The translations under genes and the position numbers were made by a program. Shown here piece after piece: positions 1 to 7,552 of a DNA stretch of 11,817 nucleotides (its first letter is position 1; each line of letters opens with the position of its first letter). The notes beneath the pieces are model-generated. The model saw only the letters and a program-made list of their open reading frames with translations. It made no database searches and was not told the origin of the DNA. Source of the DNA: Mucidula mucida (taxonomy: Eukaryota; Basidiomycota; Agaricomycetes; Agaricales; Physalacriaceae); the NCBI GenBank assembly GCA_015501055.1, contig JADNYV010000962.1:1-11817 (forward strand), in the 5' to 3' direction.

Positions 1-292
1 ACAGGCTTCTCGCCCTCTTGCTGCCTTTTTGGCCAGTCTAACACTCAGAACGCGAATGCCCTCGCAAAGAGAACACCCAGGTTGTAAGCGAATAGAGGGC
101 GCCTGAGCTGGGTACCAACCGATCCTTAACCGAGCCTATCGAACACTCAGAGAGCGAACATGTTATGGCGCACTCAGAGAGCGAACTTGTCTAACAATCA
201 GCGCCCTGATTTATACTCCTTGGTAGGAGTCAGGCACACGCTGTACAACCAGGTGTTGAACACGGTCGCAAGCACAGGTTGAGCTGTACCAC
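1..292. other. Non-coding flank with no recognisable gene
   Basis: No open frame of useful length or protein motif is visible here. It holds the iterated motif described separately, a perfect 6-bp stem with a 4-base loop around 215-230 (ACTCCT TGGT AGGAGT), and a GCTGTAC word occurring twice near 239 and 283. It directly abuts the left arm of the large inverted repeat. It could be the 3' non-coding end of another retrotransposon copy, but nothing in it proves that. Confidence 0.5.
41..186 (+). repeat. Iterated motif CACTCAGAGAGCGAAC
   Basis: The 16-base word CACTCAGAGAGCGAAC occurs exactly at 144-159 and 171-186, 27 bp apart. A diverged copy, CACTCAGAACGCGAAT, begins at 42. The first bases, CACTCAGAG, recur at 290-298, where they run into the inverted-repeat arm. 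Short iterated words near an element end can be recombinase or protein binding sites, as in the split repeats of tyrosine-recombinase retrotransposons, but that role is only inferred here. Confidence 0.55.
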
Positions 293-733
293 TCAGAGGC
301 CTCTGCACACTCCACACCCCTCTTTACCCCTATACCCAACTTCCTACTCATGGGAGTTCAATGAGACAGCTTAAATCAAGTCAAACACTTATGTCACTCC
401 AAAGCTGTATCATGTTCGCTTTTGCAGCTTCTACTGCAGCCAGCCCACTCTCTGGGCTCTTCCTGGACTTACCCACCCTGTGTCTGGTGTTGTAGTAACA
501 ACAGAGGCCACTCACAGGGCGCCCTGGGAGGTTTAGGCAAGAGTTCACACACTCTGCCTCTTTGTCTCTTACCATCATCATCTCACAGAGACAAGCAGTT
601 TGTGATTCCTCCAGTCCTCTTGCTCAGGACTGATGCCATACACCTCTAGAGCACTGTTGGAAGCCACCTACCCAGCCCAAAACCAGTCCAGACAGGTCCA
701 AAGTGCCCATTTGAGGGAATTCGCACTTTTGCT
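293..733 (-). repeat. 441-bp inverted repeat, left arm
   Basis: This arm is the reverse complement of 2691-3131 without gaps (left position plus right position equals 3424). Comparing by eye I find nine mismatches, at left positions 323, 332, 351, 613, 658, 659, 666, 671 and 686, so identity is about 98%. The 261 bases from 352 to 612 look perfect. The outer end is the self-palindrome CAGAGGCCTCTG. Short open frames inside the arm appear in both copies only because the DNA is duplicated; no protein motif supports them. It may be the right inverted terminal repeat of an upstream copy of the retrotransposon, or one terminal inverted repeat of a separate element. Confidence 0.9.
294..305. repeat. 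12-bp palindrome at outer edge of left arm
   Basis: CAGAGGCCTCTG is identical to its own reverse complement and sits one base inside the edge of the inverted repeat; the same word is at 3119-3130 in the other arm. Sequence similarity between the arms stops right beside it. A palindrome at this boundary could mark the element terminus or a recombination crossover site. That is inference. Confidence 0.7.
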
Positions 734-1022
734 TATTTCTTTTCAAAGGAATAGTCTACAATTTAGGAGTGTTTGGGCGCTCAATCATGCTTCTTGCTGT
801 TAATTAACGCGGGATACAATGAGCTCAACACCATGCAAAGCGGACTACACTGTACCGGTTGTTGAATTGGTTGATTCAGTTGGGTGCCTTGTATATTCAT
901 TTTAAAACACTGGTGGCGCACAAATGAGAGCAGGACTTGAAGCAAAAGGATACACTTGACGCATGCTCTTCACTCCTTTGCTGGAATGTGCGTGCTAGCT
1001 ATGGCTGCATGGTGAGGAGAGG

Positions 1023-1109
1023 TTGTGCTGGCAAGGATGGGTGTGCTGGCAATAATGGGTGTGGCAAGAATGAGCATGCTAGTGAGAATGGACGTGCTGG
1101 TGAGGATGG
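1023..1109 (+). repeat. 18-bp minisatellite, five units
   Basis: Units run 1023-1040, 1041-1058, 1059-1073, 1074-1091 and 1092-1109, following the pattern GYGTGCTGGCAAGRATGG. The third unit lacks three bases, so the array stays a multiple of three. Bases 990-1022 look like more decayed units. Because units are in multiples of three, the array translates as a Gly/Cys/Asn-rich stretch inside a 94-codon open frame (937-1221), but nothing else suggests that frame is a gene. Confidence 0.8.
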
Positions 1110-1916
1110 TTGTCCTCCGAGGTGTTTTGACCTCTTTTCGTACAAAGTACGGATTTGTAGAAGTGGACTTGGATACCTTCCATTCTTAAATCAATTTCTA
1201 TTGGTCTCTACTGCTTTGTAAGCCCTATTCTCTGTATACCCTCTGTCTATTCCACCAAGGGAAATTTTGCCTATAGTTTCCTTTGCCATCCTGGCACGTA
1301 CTTTCAAAAAACCACCCATAAGAAGTGGGACAAGGCAAGTTTGTGTAAATAATTAGTTATTGGTAGTACCTAAACTCGCAAAGCTTGACACAACAATGTA
1401 TCTGTAGAACACAGTTACAACCTAAATTTAAATACAAGAAGAACATACTATTTCCTCAATAATTGTTGATTTGTCGTGTATCAAAGATTAAGCTGTCATA
1501 TATTAGGGATACAAATTCAGCGCGGCTTCTAAACCTGTCAAAGTTGATTCATGCTTATTCACATGTCCAAAACAGCACTGTTCAAAGTCACTCAATGATG
1601 AGAACGGCTAATGATGGCCTTAAGCAAGAATTTCACTAAGTTCTCATCAAAATCAGATCAACTGACTTGAATAAGAATAACCTACCAAGTTCACAATGCG
1701 GCACCAAATTGAAGTAATGGACTGTATCCAAGTATTCAACATATGTGCATATGACAGTCTCTTTGGCTATGCAGAAGCGTAGGCTCATATTGATAGTTGG
1801 CTAGTGAATTATAAGTCAAAGAATTACTATGTGTTCAGCAGTGATAAACCTATAACTGCATTGTCATAAAATGACTGCAAACCAAGTGCACCACAAAATA
1901 GCTCTAAAGTGTGGAT

Positions 1917-2089
1917 GGCCTCGCCGGCCAGGCAAAATTTCTGAGGAAATGTCACATTAAAACAATATACACCATTGGAATAATTGACAAAGACAGCTCA
2001 CCTTGATGTATACAACCATGTAGTATTGACCAGACAATCATCAGTAAATGTAGCACAATCAATGTGGCCTCGCCAGCCTAGCAAAATCC
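1917..2089 (+). repeat. Diverged direct repeat around GGCCTCGCC
   Basis: The 24 bases at 1917-1940 and 2066-2089 share GGCCTCGCC followed by an AGCC or GGCC, then GGCAAAAT or AGCAAAAT, with 19 or so of 24 positions matching. Weaker similarity continues on the right. The offset is 149 bp. This looks like remnants of an old tandem duplication. Confidence 0.55.
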
Positions 2090-2378
2090 TACAGAAATTT
2101 GACTAAAATTAATGTCAGAACCAAGTTCTAAATGCGAGTAAATGGCTTACTTTTGTTCAGCAGCCAGAACAAGGCAGTCCATCGTTAGTACCGTCAAGTC
2201 TAAAAATGCAGACACTTTAGACCTATGCTTGTTAGATCACACAAGGTTAGGTCAAAACTGGACCCCGAGGGCCCCATCAATTCAGTGTATCGTAAAGTGC
2301 CTGTACATGAAGTGTACATACTTAATACATGAAGATGTATCTACTGAGGGAGAGGTGGGAGGGGACGCAAAAATGCGG

Positions 2379-2453
2379 AGCTAACTGTGACCAGATAACA
2401 CAGGTTAGCTGGAGGGAGTGAGAGGGTGCAGAGAGCGCACCTGTGACCAGATA
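2379..2453 (+). repeat. Hairpin plus 13-bp direct repeat
   Basis: AGCTAAC at 2379-2385 pairs with GTTAGCT at 2404-2410, and the pairing continues imperfectly inwards. The 13-mer CTGTGACCAGATA occurs at 2385-2397 and exactly again at 2441-2453, 56 bp later. Local duplication is the simplest explanation. Confidence 0.6.
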
Positions 2454-2638
2454 GCCCACAGAATGTCCTTGAGAAGGAGTCCTTTGGAAAGGAATGGGTA
2501 TCTGGGCACAAAATGGGCATCAGCTCTAAAGAGCTGGATGTCAGACATTGGCACATACTGGAAGCAGGGAGAGCAGCGGGAGCGCTGGCGCTCTGGGGCC
2601 GGAGCGGACACTTCCAATAGGGTTCTAGGGTGCCAGTA

Positions 2639-2812
2639 CATCAGTCCTAAGCAAGAGGACCGAGTAGAGCGAGTGGTGCTTGCCTGGGAGAGCAAAAGTG
2701 CGAATTCCCTCAAATGGGCACTTTGGACCTGTCTGGAGTGGTTTTGGGCTGGATAGGCGGCTTCAGACAGTGCTCTAGAGGTGTATGGCATCAGTCCTGA
2801 GCAAGAGGACCG
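2639..2812 (+). repeat. 24-bp direct repeat straddling the right-arm boundary
   Basis: Bases 2639-2662 and 2789-2812 match at 23 of 24 positions around CATCAGTCCTRAGCAAGAGG, with further similarity to the left around a TCTAG word. The second copy is inside the inverted-repeat arm and the first is 29 bp outside it, offset 150 bp. Part of the arm therefore appears to have been duplicated in tandem, or the arm once extended further on this side. Confidence 0.75.
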
Positions 2813-3131
2813 GAGGAATCACAAACTGCTTGTCTCTGTGAGATGATGATGGTAAGAGACAAAGAGGCAGAGTGTGTGAACTCTTGCCTAAACCTCCCAG
2901 GGCGCCCTGTGAGTGGCCTCTGTTGTTACTACAACACCAGACACAGGGTGGGTAAGTCCAGGAAGAGCCCAGAGAGTGGGCTGGCTGCAGTAGAAGCTGC
3001 AAAAGCGAACATGATACAGCTTTGGAGTGACATAAGTGTTTGACTTGATTTAAGCTGTCTCATTGAACTCCCTTGAGTAGGAAGTTGGGTAAAGGGGTAA
3101 GGAGGGGTGTGGAGTGTGCAGAGGCCTCTGA
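2691..3131 (+). repeat. 441-bp inverted repeat, right arm
   Basis: This is the partner of 293-733. It ends 64 bp before the ATG of the retrotransposon gag gene, which is where the left inverted terminal repeat of a DIRS-type element would sit, so it may carry that element's 5' untranslated region and promoter. No TATA box or initiator could be assigned with confidence. The palindrome CAGAGGCCTCTG is at 3119-3130. A competing view is that 293-3131 is a self-contained terminal-inverted-repeat element inserted upstream of gag. No target-site duplication is visible at its two outer edges, which argues mildly against that. Confidence 0.85.
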
Positions 3132-3195
3132 AAACGCTCCCTACCCACGGAATCCGACATTCTGCTGACAACGTTCCTGAACCAGGAAGCGGATC

Positions 3196-4548
3196 ATGTC
3201 TGATGTTGACGAGCTTGATGGTATCTCTCGCAATCATTCACCTCCTCGCCCCCATTTGCCCTATGATCAGGATCCAGACGAGCGCGAAGCGATTCGCTTG
3301 CGCGCTGAGCAGCTTCAGGACCTCGTCAAGCGGTTTGCGGATGGGTCTATCAAATCCCAAGGCGAGTTCTTGCAGCTTGCCCGCAAAACCGGCGCGTCTG
3401 CTGGCGGAATGGACGACTATATCGAACAAGTCGCCCAAATCATTGAACAGCGCAAGAAGCCGGACAAGGCTCCCGAGCACGATAGGACTCCTGAGCGCGA
3501 TGCTACATTCCAACGAGAGCTGGATGAAGAGGCGCGAAGGCGTGCCGTTGAAGAGGCCGCTTGGGCCGCGTTCGCAGCGCAGCTCGATGCTGCTGCTGCT
3601 ACAGCGCCTGCCGCGCAGCCCGCTTCAGCCGCCGGACCCGTGGCTGGTCCGTTATCAGCTTCGTTGCTCTCTAGGCTCCTTGGAGCAGAGTCTACTCCGT
3701 CCGGCATCTCTGCTTCAGTCCTCGCTGCAGCTCCGCATCTTGCGCAGCTTGCAGCTCCCTCCAACCTCACTCCTCATATCGAGGAGACTCAGCGCATTCG
3801 ACGTCTCCTCACTACTGAGAAGGACATCGACGCTATCATCAATGCGTGTCAGATGCAGTCACTCCATGATCCATTTGCGCGCTCCTTCTGGCGCTCCATT
3901 GTGCTGGAGCAGTATGTGGATTTTGAGAAGCTCTTTGCTTCCATTCACTCTGGCACAAATCAGCAGGAGGACACCAAGGACTTTGCCGGTGGCTACGTCA
4001 TCATGCGCAAGGACCAGTCCACTGCTTGCCGCACCCTCACCCAAGAGTCCGAGTGGACACGCGTCTTCGATGCGTATGCCACCGGTGTTGGGCTCATCTA
4101 CCCTCACCGCAAGGACGAACTCCGGGGTTACCGCGCGCTCATCATTGAGCTGTTTCGCGCTACACCCTCGAATCCAGCGTTCCCTATTCGCTGTGATAAG
4201 GAGACTCGCATTCGCTATGCTAACTCTCCTTTCCATCTCGATGATCGCACTGCGCTCCAGCTTCCTCTTCTCTCTGAGATGTTGCGCACCTCTGAGGGAG
4301 CAAATCCTCGCAAGCGGTCCTCTGACTCTGGCAGCTCACAGTCTGCGACACGTCGTCGCGTTGTTTGCCAGAATTGGAATCTGGGTAAATGCTCATCTCC
4401 GTGCTCCGCAGGCCGTCTTCACGGTTCTTGCAGTGAGTGCGGAGGAAAGCACACAGCCAAGAGCCAACCAGCCTGCCTCATCCTCCTCGAAGCCAAACGA
4501 GCAGTCGCTCGTTCAGGAGCGAGTTCAGGCGGCGCTGATGAAGCCTAA
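3196..4548 (+). CDS. Gag-like nucleocapsid protein of the tyrosine-recombinase retrotransposon
   Basis: An uninterrupted 450-residue frame. The N-terminal third is acidic and charged with helical, coiled-coil-like character (about residues 25-120), followed by an Ala/Pro-rich linker (about 116-165). A conserved-looking globular region lies around residues 195-345. A basic stretch near 371-390 is followed by a cysteine-histidine cluster: C391, C399, C403, H409, C412, C415 and H419, a CCCH-type finger followed by CxxCxxxH. Such fingers are typical of Gag proteins in DIRS/Ngaro elements, where they should bind element RNA. The ATG at 3196 is chosen because it is the first in frame after the inverted-repeat arm and opens a plausible acidic N-terminus. 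The stop overlaps the start of ORF2. A longer frame in another phase (3107-4741) is a shadow, except that its last part is the start of ORF2. Gag is undamaged although every downstream gene is broken. Confidence 0.85.
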   Translation: MSDVDELDGISRNHSPPRPHLPYDQDPDEREAIRLRAEQLQDLVKRFADGSIKSQGEFLQLARKTGASAGGMDDYIEQVAQIIEQRKKPDKAPEHDRTPERDATFQRELDEEARRRAVEEAAWAAFAAQLDAAAATAPAAQPASAAGPVAGPLSASLLSRLLGAESTPSGISASVLAAAPHLAQLAAPSNLTPHIEETQRIRRLLTTEKDIDAIINACQMQSLHDPFARSFWRSIVLEQYVDFEKLFASIHSGTNQQEDTKDFAGGYVIMRKDQSTACRTLTQESEWTRVFDAYATGVGLIYPHRKDELRGYRALIIELFRATPSNPAFPIRCDKETRIRYANSPFHLDDRTALQLPLLSEMLRTSEGANPRKRSSDSGSSQSATRRRVVCQNWNLGKCSSPCSAGRLHGSCSECGGKHTAKSQPACLILLEAKRAVARSGASSGGADEA

Positions 4549-6573
4549 GTCGTTGAAGCGTGAATCAGACGCTGTACCACCACCACCACGCTTTAAGCGC
4601 GGTTATGTATTTACTACCAATGTACTATCACAATCTAAAACGCCTTCGAGCATCTCTCCACTTACACTGCTCCTCCGCTTCCTTTACCTCCTCAGCAAAT
4701 TCTCAATGACTCCTCCATCCAGCAGTCTCTTGCTGCAGTAGCTGACTACATCAAGGTCAGCACACCTATCGACATTGACCGCTTTGAGCGGCTTCTTGCC
4801 AAACATCCCAATCAGCCCTTTGTGAGCTCTATCATCCGCTCACTCCGTGAAGGGTTCTGGCCTTTACACGATGGTCAGTGGGAAGCGCACCTCAGAGACA
4901 AGATTAGAGACAACTACTCTACTGAGGAGTGCGATCTTGTTGAGCTGCGCAAACAGCGAGATCAAGAAGTTGCTGCTGGCCGCTGGTCCCCTGCGCTTCC
5001 AGAAGGCTTTAAGCTCTTGCCTGGAATGCGCCTGTCACCCATGTTTGTGGTCTGGCAGAAGGGTAAACCACGCGTCGTCATGGACCATACAGGCAATGGT
5101 CTCAATGACGGCATTGCCAGAGCTGATGCCAAAGTCAAGTACGACGATATGCACTCCTTTGGGCAGGTACTGCATGACGTCCTACAAGCTCATCCTTACG
5201 AGGAGATCCTGCTTTTCAAGAGCGACATCTCTAAAGGTTCCTCAATCTCCCCGTTCATCCCATTTGGCAGCTACAACAAGTTGTCATTGTCGACGGCCGC
5301 TATCACATTGTGCGCCGTCTCATTTTTGGCAGTTATGCATCACCATACTGCTGGTGTTCGTTCTCTGGCCTGGTTAACTGGGTTGCTTAGGAGCTAGATA
5401 TACCAGATCTGCACGACTACATGGATGACTACTATGGCTGGGACACCAATCACAATCTGGTGCTCTTTCATGGACAGCGACGTCCCCAACGTCAAGTCCA
5501 GCTTCTCCTTCTGTGGGACTCTTTGGGCATCCCATATGAAGATAAGAAGCAGGAACACGGTCCTCAGCTAAAGATCATTGGTTTCTGGTCAGACACTGTT
5601 CACGGGTCTATCTCTCTCTCACCAGACTCCATTGCGGACATGATCACCACCATTCAGTCGTTCTTGTCCCAACAAAAGCCTGTACTCAAGGAGTGGCAGT
5701 CCTTGGGTGGGTATCTCAACTAGGCTCTTAATGTGCTGCCTTGGGTACGGCCAGCACTTACAAGCCTCTACCGCAAGATGAGCGGTAAAACACTGCAGTA
5801 CAAAGGCATTCCATTGAACGTTGAGGTTAGAGCAGATCTCACTTGGTTTGTCAATGCATTACAACACTGCATCGGAGTGCGCTTTGTGAATGCGCAGGCA
5901 TGGGATGAGCAAGGAGGGCGGCTCAAATGTGGGTACGACAATCGGATAGCTCAAATCAATGAGCTCAAGCATGTCATTGTAAATAGGACTCATCATGCAT
6001 CCAAGAGAGGATATAACGATTCCAGGACGAGCCCAAAATAGGAAATGAAAAAGTTGTCGTACATACTGGATTCGGAGCCGCCTTGGTACCCCTCGCGGCG
6101 TGTCGAACTCTGAGGCTGATATGGTCTATTGGACAGATGCGAGTAATCTGGGCCTCGCTTTTGTCTATGCTGGGAATGGCTTTAGCTATCAACTCCGAAC
6201 CATCACCGGAGTTGACACCTTCTTTAGGGAGCTTGTAGCTATTCTTTGCGCTGTTCATGACGCTGCCTCTCATCCCTCTCCGCCTCGCAGGCTGTTAATC
6301 CATTCTGACAGTCTGGACTCCGTCTCAGTGTTTAACACTTTGGCTGCTTCACAGTCAAGTCACAATGCTGTTCTGCTTGCCATTGCTGATATTGTCCTGC
6401 GCACCGGCATTGATGTTCGTGTGCGGCACATCCGCGGGGTTGACAACGTGATGGCAGACATGTTGTCCCGCTTACTGTTCTCTGACTTTCAGAAACAGTT
6501 CCCCTCCTACCGCGTTCGCACTATGGAGCCACCTCGTGAGCTCCTACCGGCGCAATGGAGAGAGTGCTTTTAG
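4538..6573 (+). pseudogene. Broken reverse transcriptase-RNase H ORF
   Basis: Probable start ATG at 4538, overlapping the gag stop in the 11-mer ATGAAGCCTAA. RT motifs are visible in three successive frames: SPMFVVWQKGKPRVVMDHT (about 5035-5090), FKSDISK with the first catalytic Asp near 5224, then YMDD at 5418-5429 and LGIPYEDKKQ at about 5524. RNase H follows with D (6136, in WTDAS), E (6229, in FREL), D (6307, in HSDS) and D (6457, in MADMLSR), so its active site is intact. Lesions: a one-base loss near 4635-4643 (frame 2 to 1), a one-base loss near 5233-5240 in the SK(A)F region (frame 1 to 3), TAG at 5388-5390, TAG at 5721-5723 where a Trp is expected, and an insertion at 5910-6114 (frame 3 to 1). 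The product cannot be made as one protein. Confidence 0.85.
5910..6114. mobile_element. 201-bp insertion with TGAG target-site duplication
   Basis: The RT-RNase H frame leaves at AWDE (tgggatgag, ending 5909) and resumes at ADMVYWTDAS (from 6115). TGAG is present at 5906-5909 and again at 6111-6114, so a 201-bp body plus one 4-base duplicate interrupts the gene. Removing 205 bp restores the frame exactly, since 205 leaves remainder 1 on division by three and the frame shifts by one. Near its ends, 5917-5941 and 6054-6082 form imperfect inverted repeats starting GGCGGCTC and ending TACGACAA on the inside. The body codes for nothing. It resembles a small non-autonomous element (MITE-like), but the inverted repeats are subterminal: 7 bp from one end and 28 bp from the other. 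It is not a GT-AG intron at these borders. Confidence 0.6.
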
Positions 6574-7377
6574 AGGCATTGGGCGAGGGCAGACAGCCTC
6601 GTCACCCTCGCCCACCTATGGACTTGCAGAAACTAGATGAACTCGTCTTGTATCTGCAGGCCCATGCTATCGAGACCTCTACGTGTATCAACTACTCTAC
6701 TGGGGCTAGAGATTACGCCCGCTTCTGTAAAGCACACAATCTGTCTCTGGATCCTACTCCGGAGACTCTAGCACGTTACATTGCATACACGTCCCAATTC
6801 ATTGGCTCTGCTCCTAAATACTTAACCAGGGCGAAGCACTTCGTCAATGACCTTTATCCTCACTTTGGTGACGCTCGTGCTTCAGCGCTTGTTCAAGCCG
6901 CTATCCGTGGGTCAAAGAAGGTCCGGGCAGATCCTATAGCTAGGAAGCCCCCTCTTCGACTTCATCACCTTCAGCTCTTTGTGGACATCACAAACCAGAC
7001 CCACAAGTATGATGACTTTCTCTTTGCTACAATCATGTCATGCGGCTTCTATGCTGTTCACCGGATGGGAGAGCTGGTGCAGCCTAATCAGAAGAAGCTA
7101 CGTGATTGGAAGAAGATCATCAAGCGTGCCAGCCTCACATTTGAGACTGGATATGCAGGCTATCGCTTGCCTTACCATAAGAGCAATCCCTTCTACCAGG
7201 GCACTGACATACTGTTTACCTCTCAGATTGTGGCTGATCCTATCACCCTTCTGAGGCAGTATGTCCACCGCAGAGACAAGCTGCATGGTGCTCGAGCGGC
7301 ACTCTTCATACGTGAAGATGGCATGGTACCAACTAGATCCTGGTTTGAGTCCAAGTTCTTTGCGCTGGTAAGCAAAG
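6555..7377 (+). pseudogene. Tyrosine recombinase of the retrotransposon, C-terminus lost
   Basis: This is the integrase of the element; it would insert circular double-stranded cDNA. The ATG at 6555 overlaps the RNase H stop by 19 bp. The N-terminal core-binding region is at about residues 24-125 (VLYLQAHAIETSTCINYST and following). The catalytic region starts near 135, with the first Arg R170 in FYAVHRMGEL and the beta-hairpin Lys K209 in LPYHKSNPFYQGTDIL. The conserved PTRSWF segment is at 259-264. The frame then leaves the family after about residue 274: the last five codons (VLATD, to a stop at 7394) come from the abutting LTR. The HxxR box and the nucleophilic Tyr are missing, so it cannot catalyse strand transfer. 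The loss is best explained by the Ty3/gypsy insertion, with the rest possibly on its far side outside the window. Confidence 0.85.
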
Positions 7378-7552
7378 TGTTAGCGACTGACTAAGCCACG
7401 AGACTCAACCAGGTACCACAGCAAGAACTTAGGAAGAAAGCGTTCGCGTTCGTAAGACTAGGCTAGGCCAGGTGTATAAACGAGATCGGAACTAAAGTAC
7501 AATGATACTACACTACTGCTTATATACTAGTAAGTCTGTGTTTGAAGCTCCT
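7378..7552 (-). repeat. LTR fragment of the Ty3/gypsy element
   Basis: TGTTAGCG at 7378 begins exactly where the recombinase gene breaks. Read on the minus strand it gives a 3' terminus CGCTAACA, a normal LTR end in Ty3/gypsy elements. Inside it, minus-strand TATATAAGC at 7518-7526 is a good TATA box, followed by the expected U3/R-like sequence. The inner edge is uncertain: integrase coding similarity stops near 7551 with no polypurine tract and no clear LTR start, so the LTR appears truncated on the inside. The five bases before it, CAAAG (7373-7377), are the candidate target-site duplication; the partner is not in the window. Confidence 0.55.

Larger units (their letters stand above)
734..2690. 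other. Non-coding spacer between the inverted-repeat arms
   Basis: About 1.96 kb with no open frame carrying a recognisable domain on either strand; all frames are short and lack conserved motifs. From about 1230 to 2340 it is AT-rich; after about 2340 it turns G-rich on the plus strand, so it may be a composite of two sources. It holds a minisatellite at 1023-1109, diverged direct repeats at 1917/2066, a hairpin at 2379-2410 and a direct repeat at 2639/2789. Introns or a non-coding RNA cannot be excluded, but I see no splice pattern or transcription signal that argues for them. Confidence 0.6.
2691..7377 (+). mobile_element. DIRS/Ngaro-like tyrosine-recombinase retrotransposon, 3' truncated
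   Basis: The gene order Gag, reverse transcriptase-RNase H, tyrosine recombinase on one strand is diagnostic of this retrotransposon order, which integrates with a tyrosine recombinase instead of a DDE integrase and has no LTR or protease. Adjacent ORFs overlap by 11 and 19 bp. No methyltransferase domain lies between RNase H and the recombinase, unlike classic DIRS1. No SGNH hydrolase like that of many Ngaro elements is seen. The exact subfamily cannot be settled without the missing 3' end. The left boundary at 2691 assumes that the right inverted-repeat arm is its 5' terminal repeat. The right side is cut by a Ty3/gypsy LTR at 7378; the remainder may lie beyond the window. Confidence 0.8.

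Noticed and set aside
213..232. ACTCCT TGGT AGGAGT hairpin as a terminator
   Set aside because: No upstream gene and no following T-run; the context looks eukaryotic.
381..649. Short frames in the left arm that recur identically at 2775-3043
   Set aside because: The recurrence follows from the DNA inverted repeat. They have no motif, and two overlapping opposite-strand frames cannot both be informative.
2405..2791. Frames of 112 and 128 codons on opposite strands
   Set aside because: They mirror each other, cross the repeat boundary at 2691 and show no conserved motif.
3107..4741. 544-codon plus-strand frame overlapping gag
   Set aside because: It is longer than the gag frame but its text is Ser/Leu/Arg-rich without any domain, as expected for a shifted reading of a GC-rich gene. 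Only its last part, from 4538, matches the start of ORF2.
6100..6114. Pol III B-box-like word (minus-strand GAGTTCGAC) suggesting a tRNA-derived SINE
   Set aside because: A single GTTCGA word is weak. No A box or tRNA fold fits, and the position at the insertion edge would leave no room for the 5' half.
5910..6114. Spliceosomal intron in RT-RNase H
   Set aside because: The borders that restore the frame are CAAGG...CTGAG; the 5' side is not GT. Other GT...AG pairs nearby do not restore the WDEAD text as cleanly.
4538..6573. Repeat-induced point mutation as the cause of the stops
   Set aside because: The two TAG codons could be C-to-T and G-to-A changes, but the surrounding sequence keeps normal composition and most lesions are indels.
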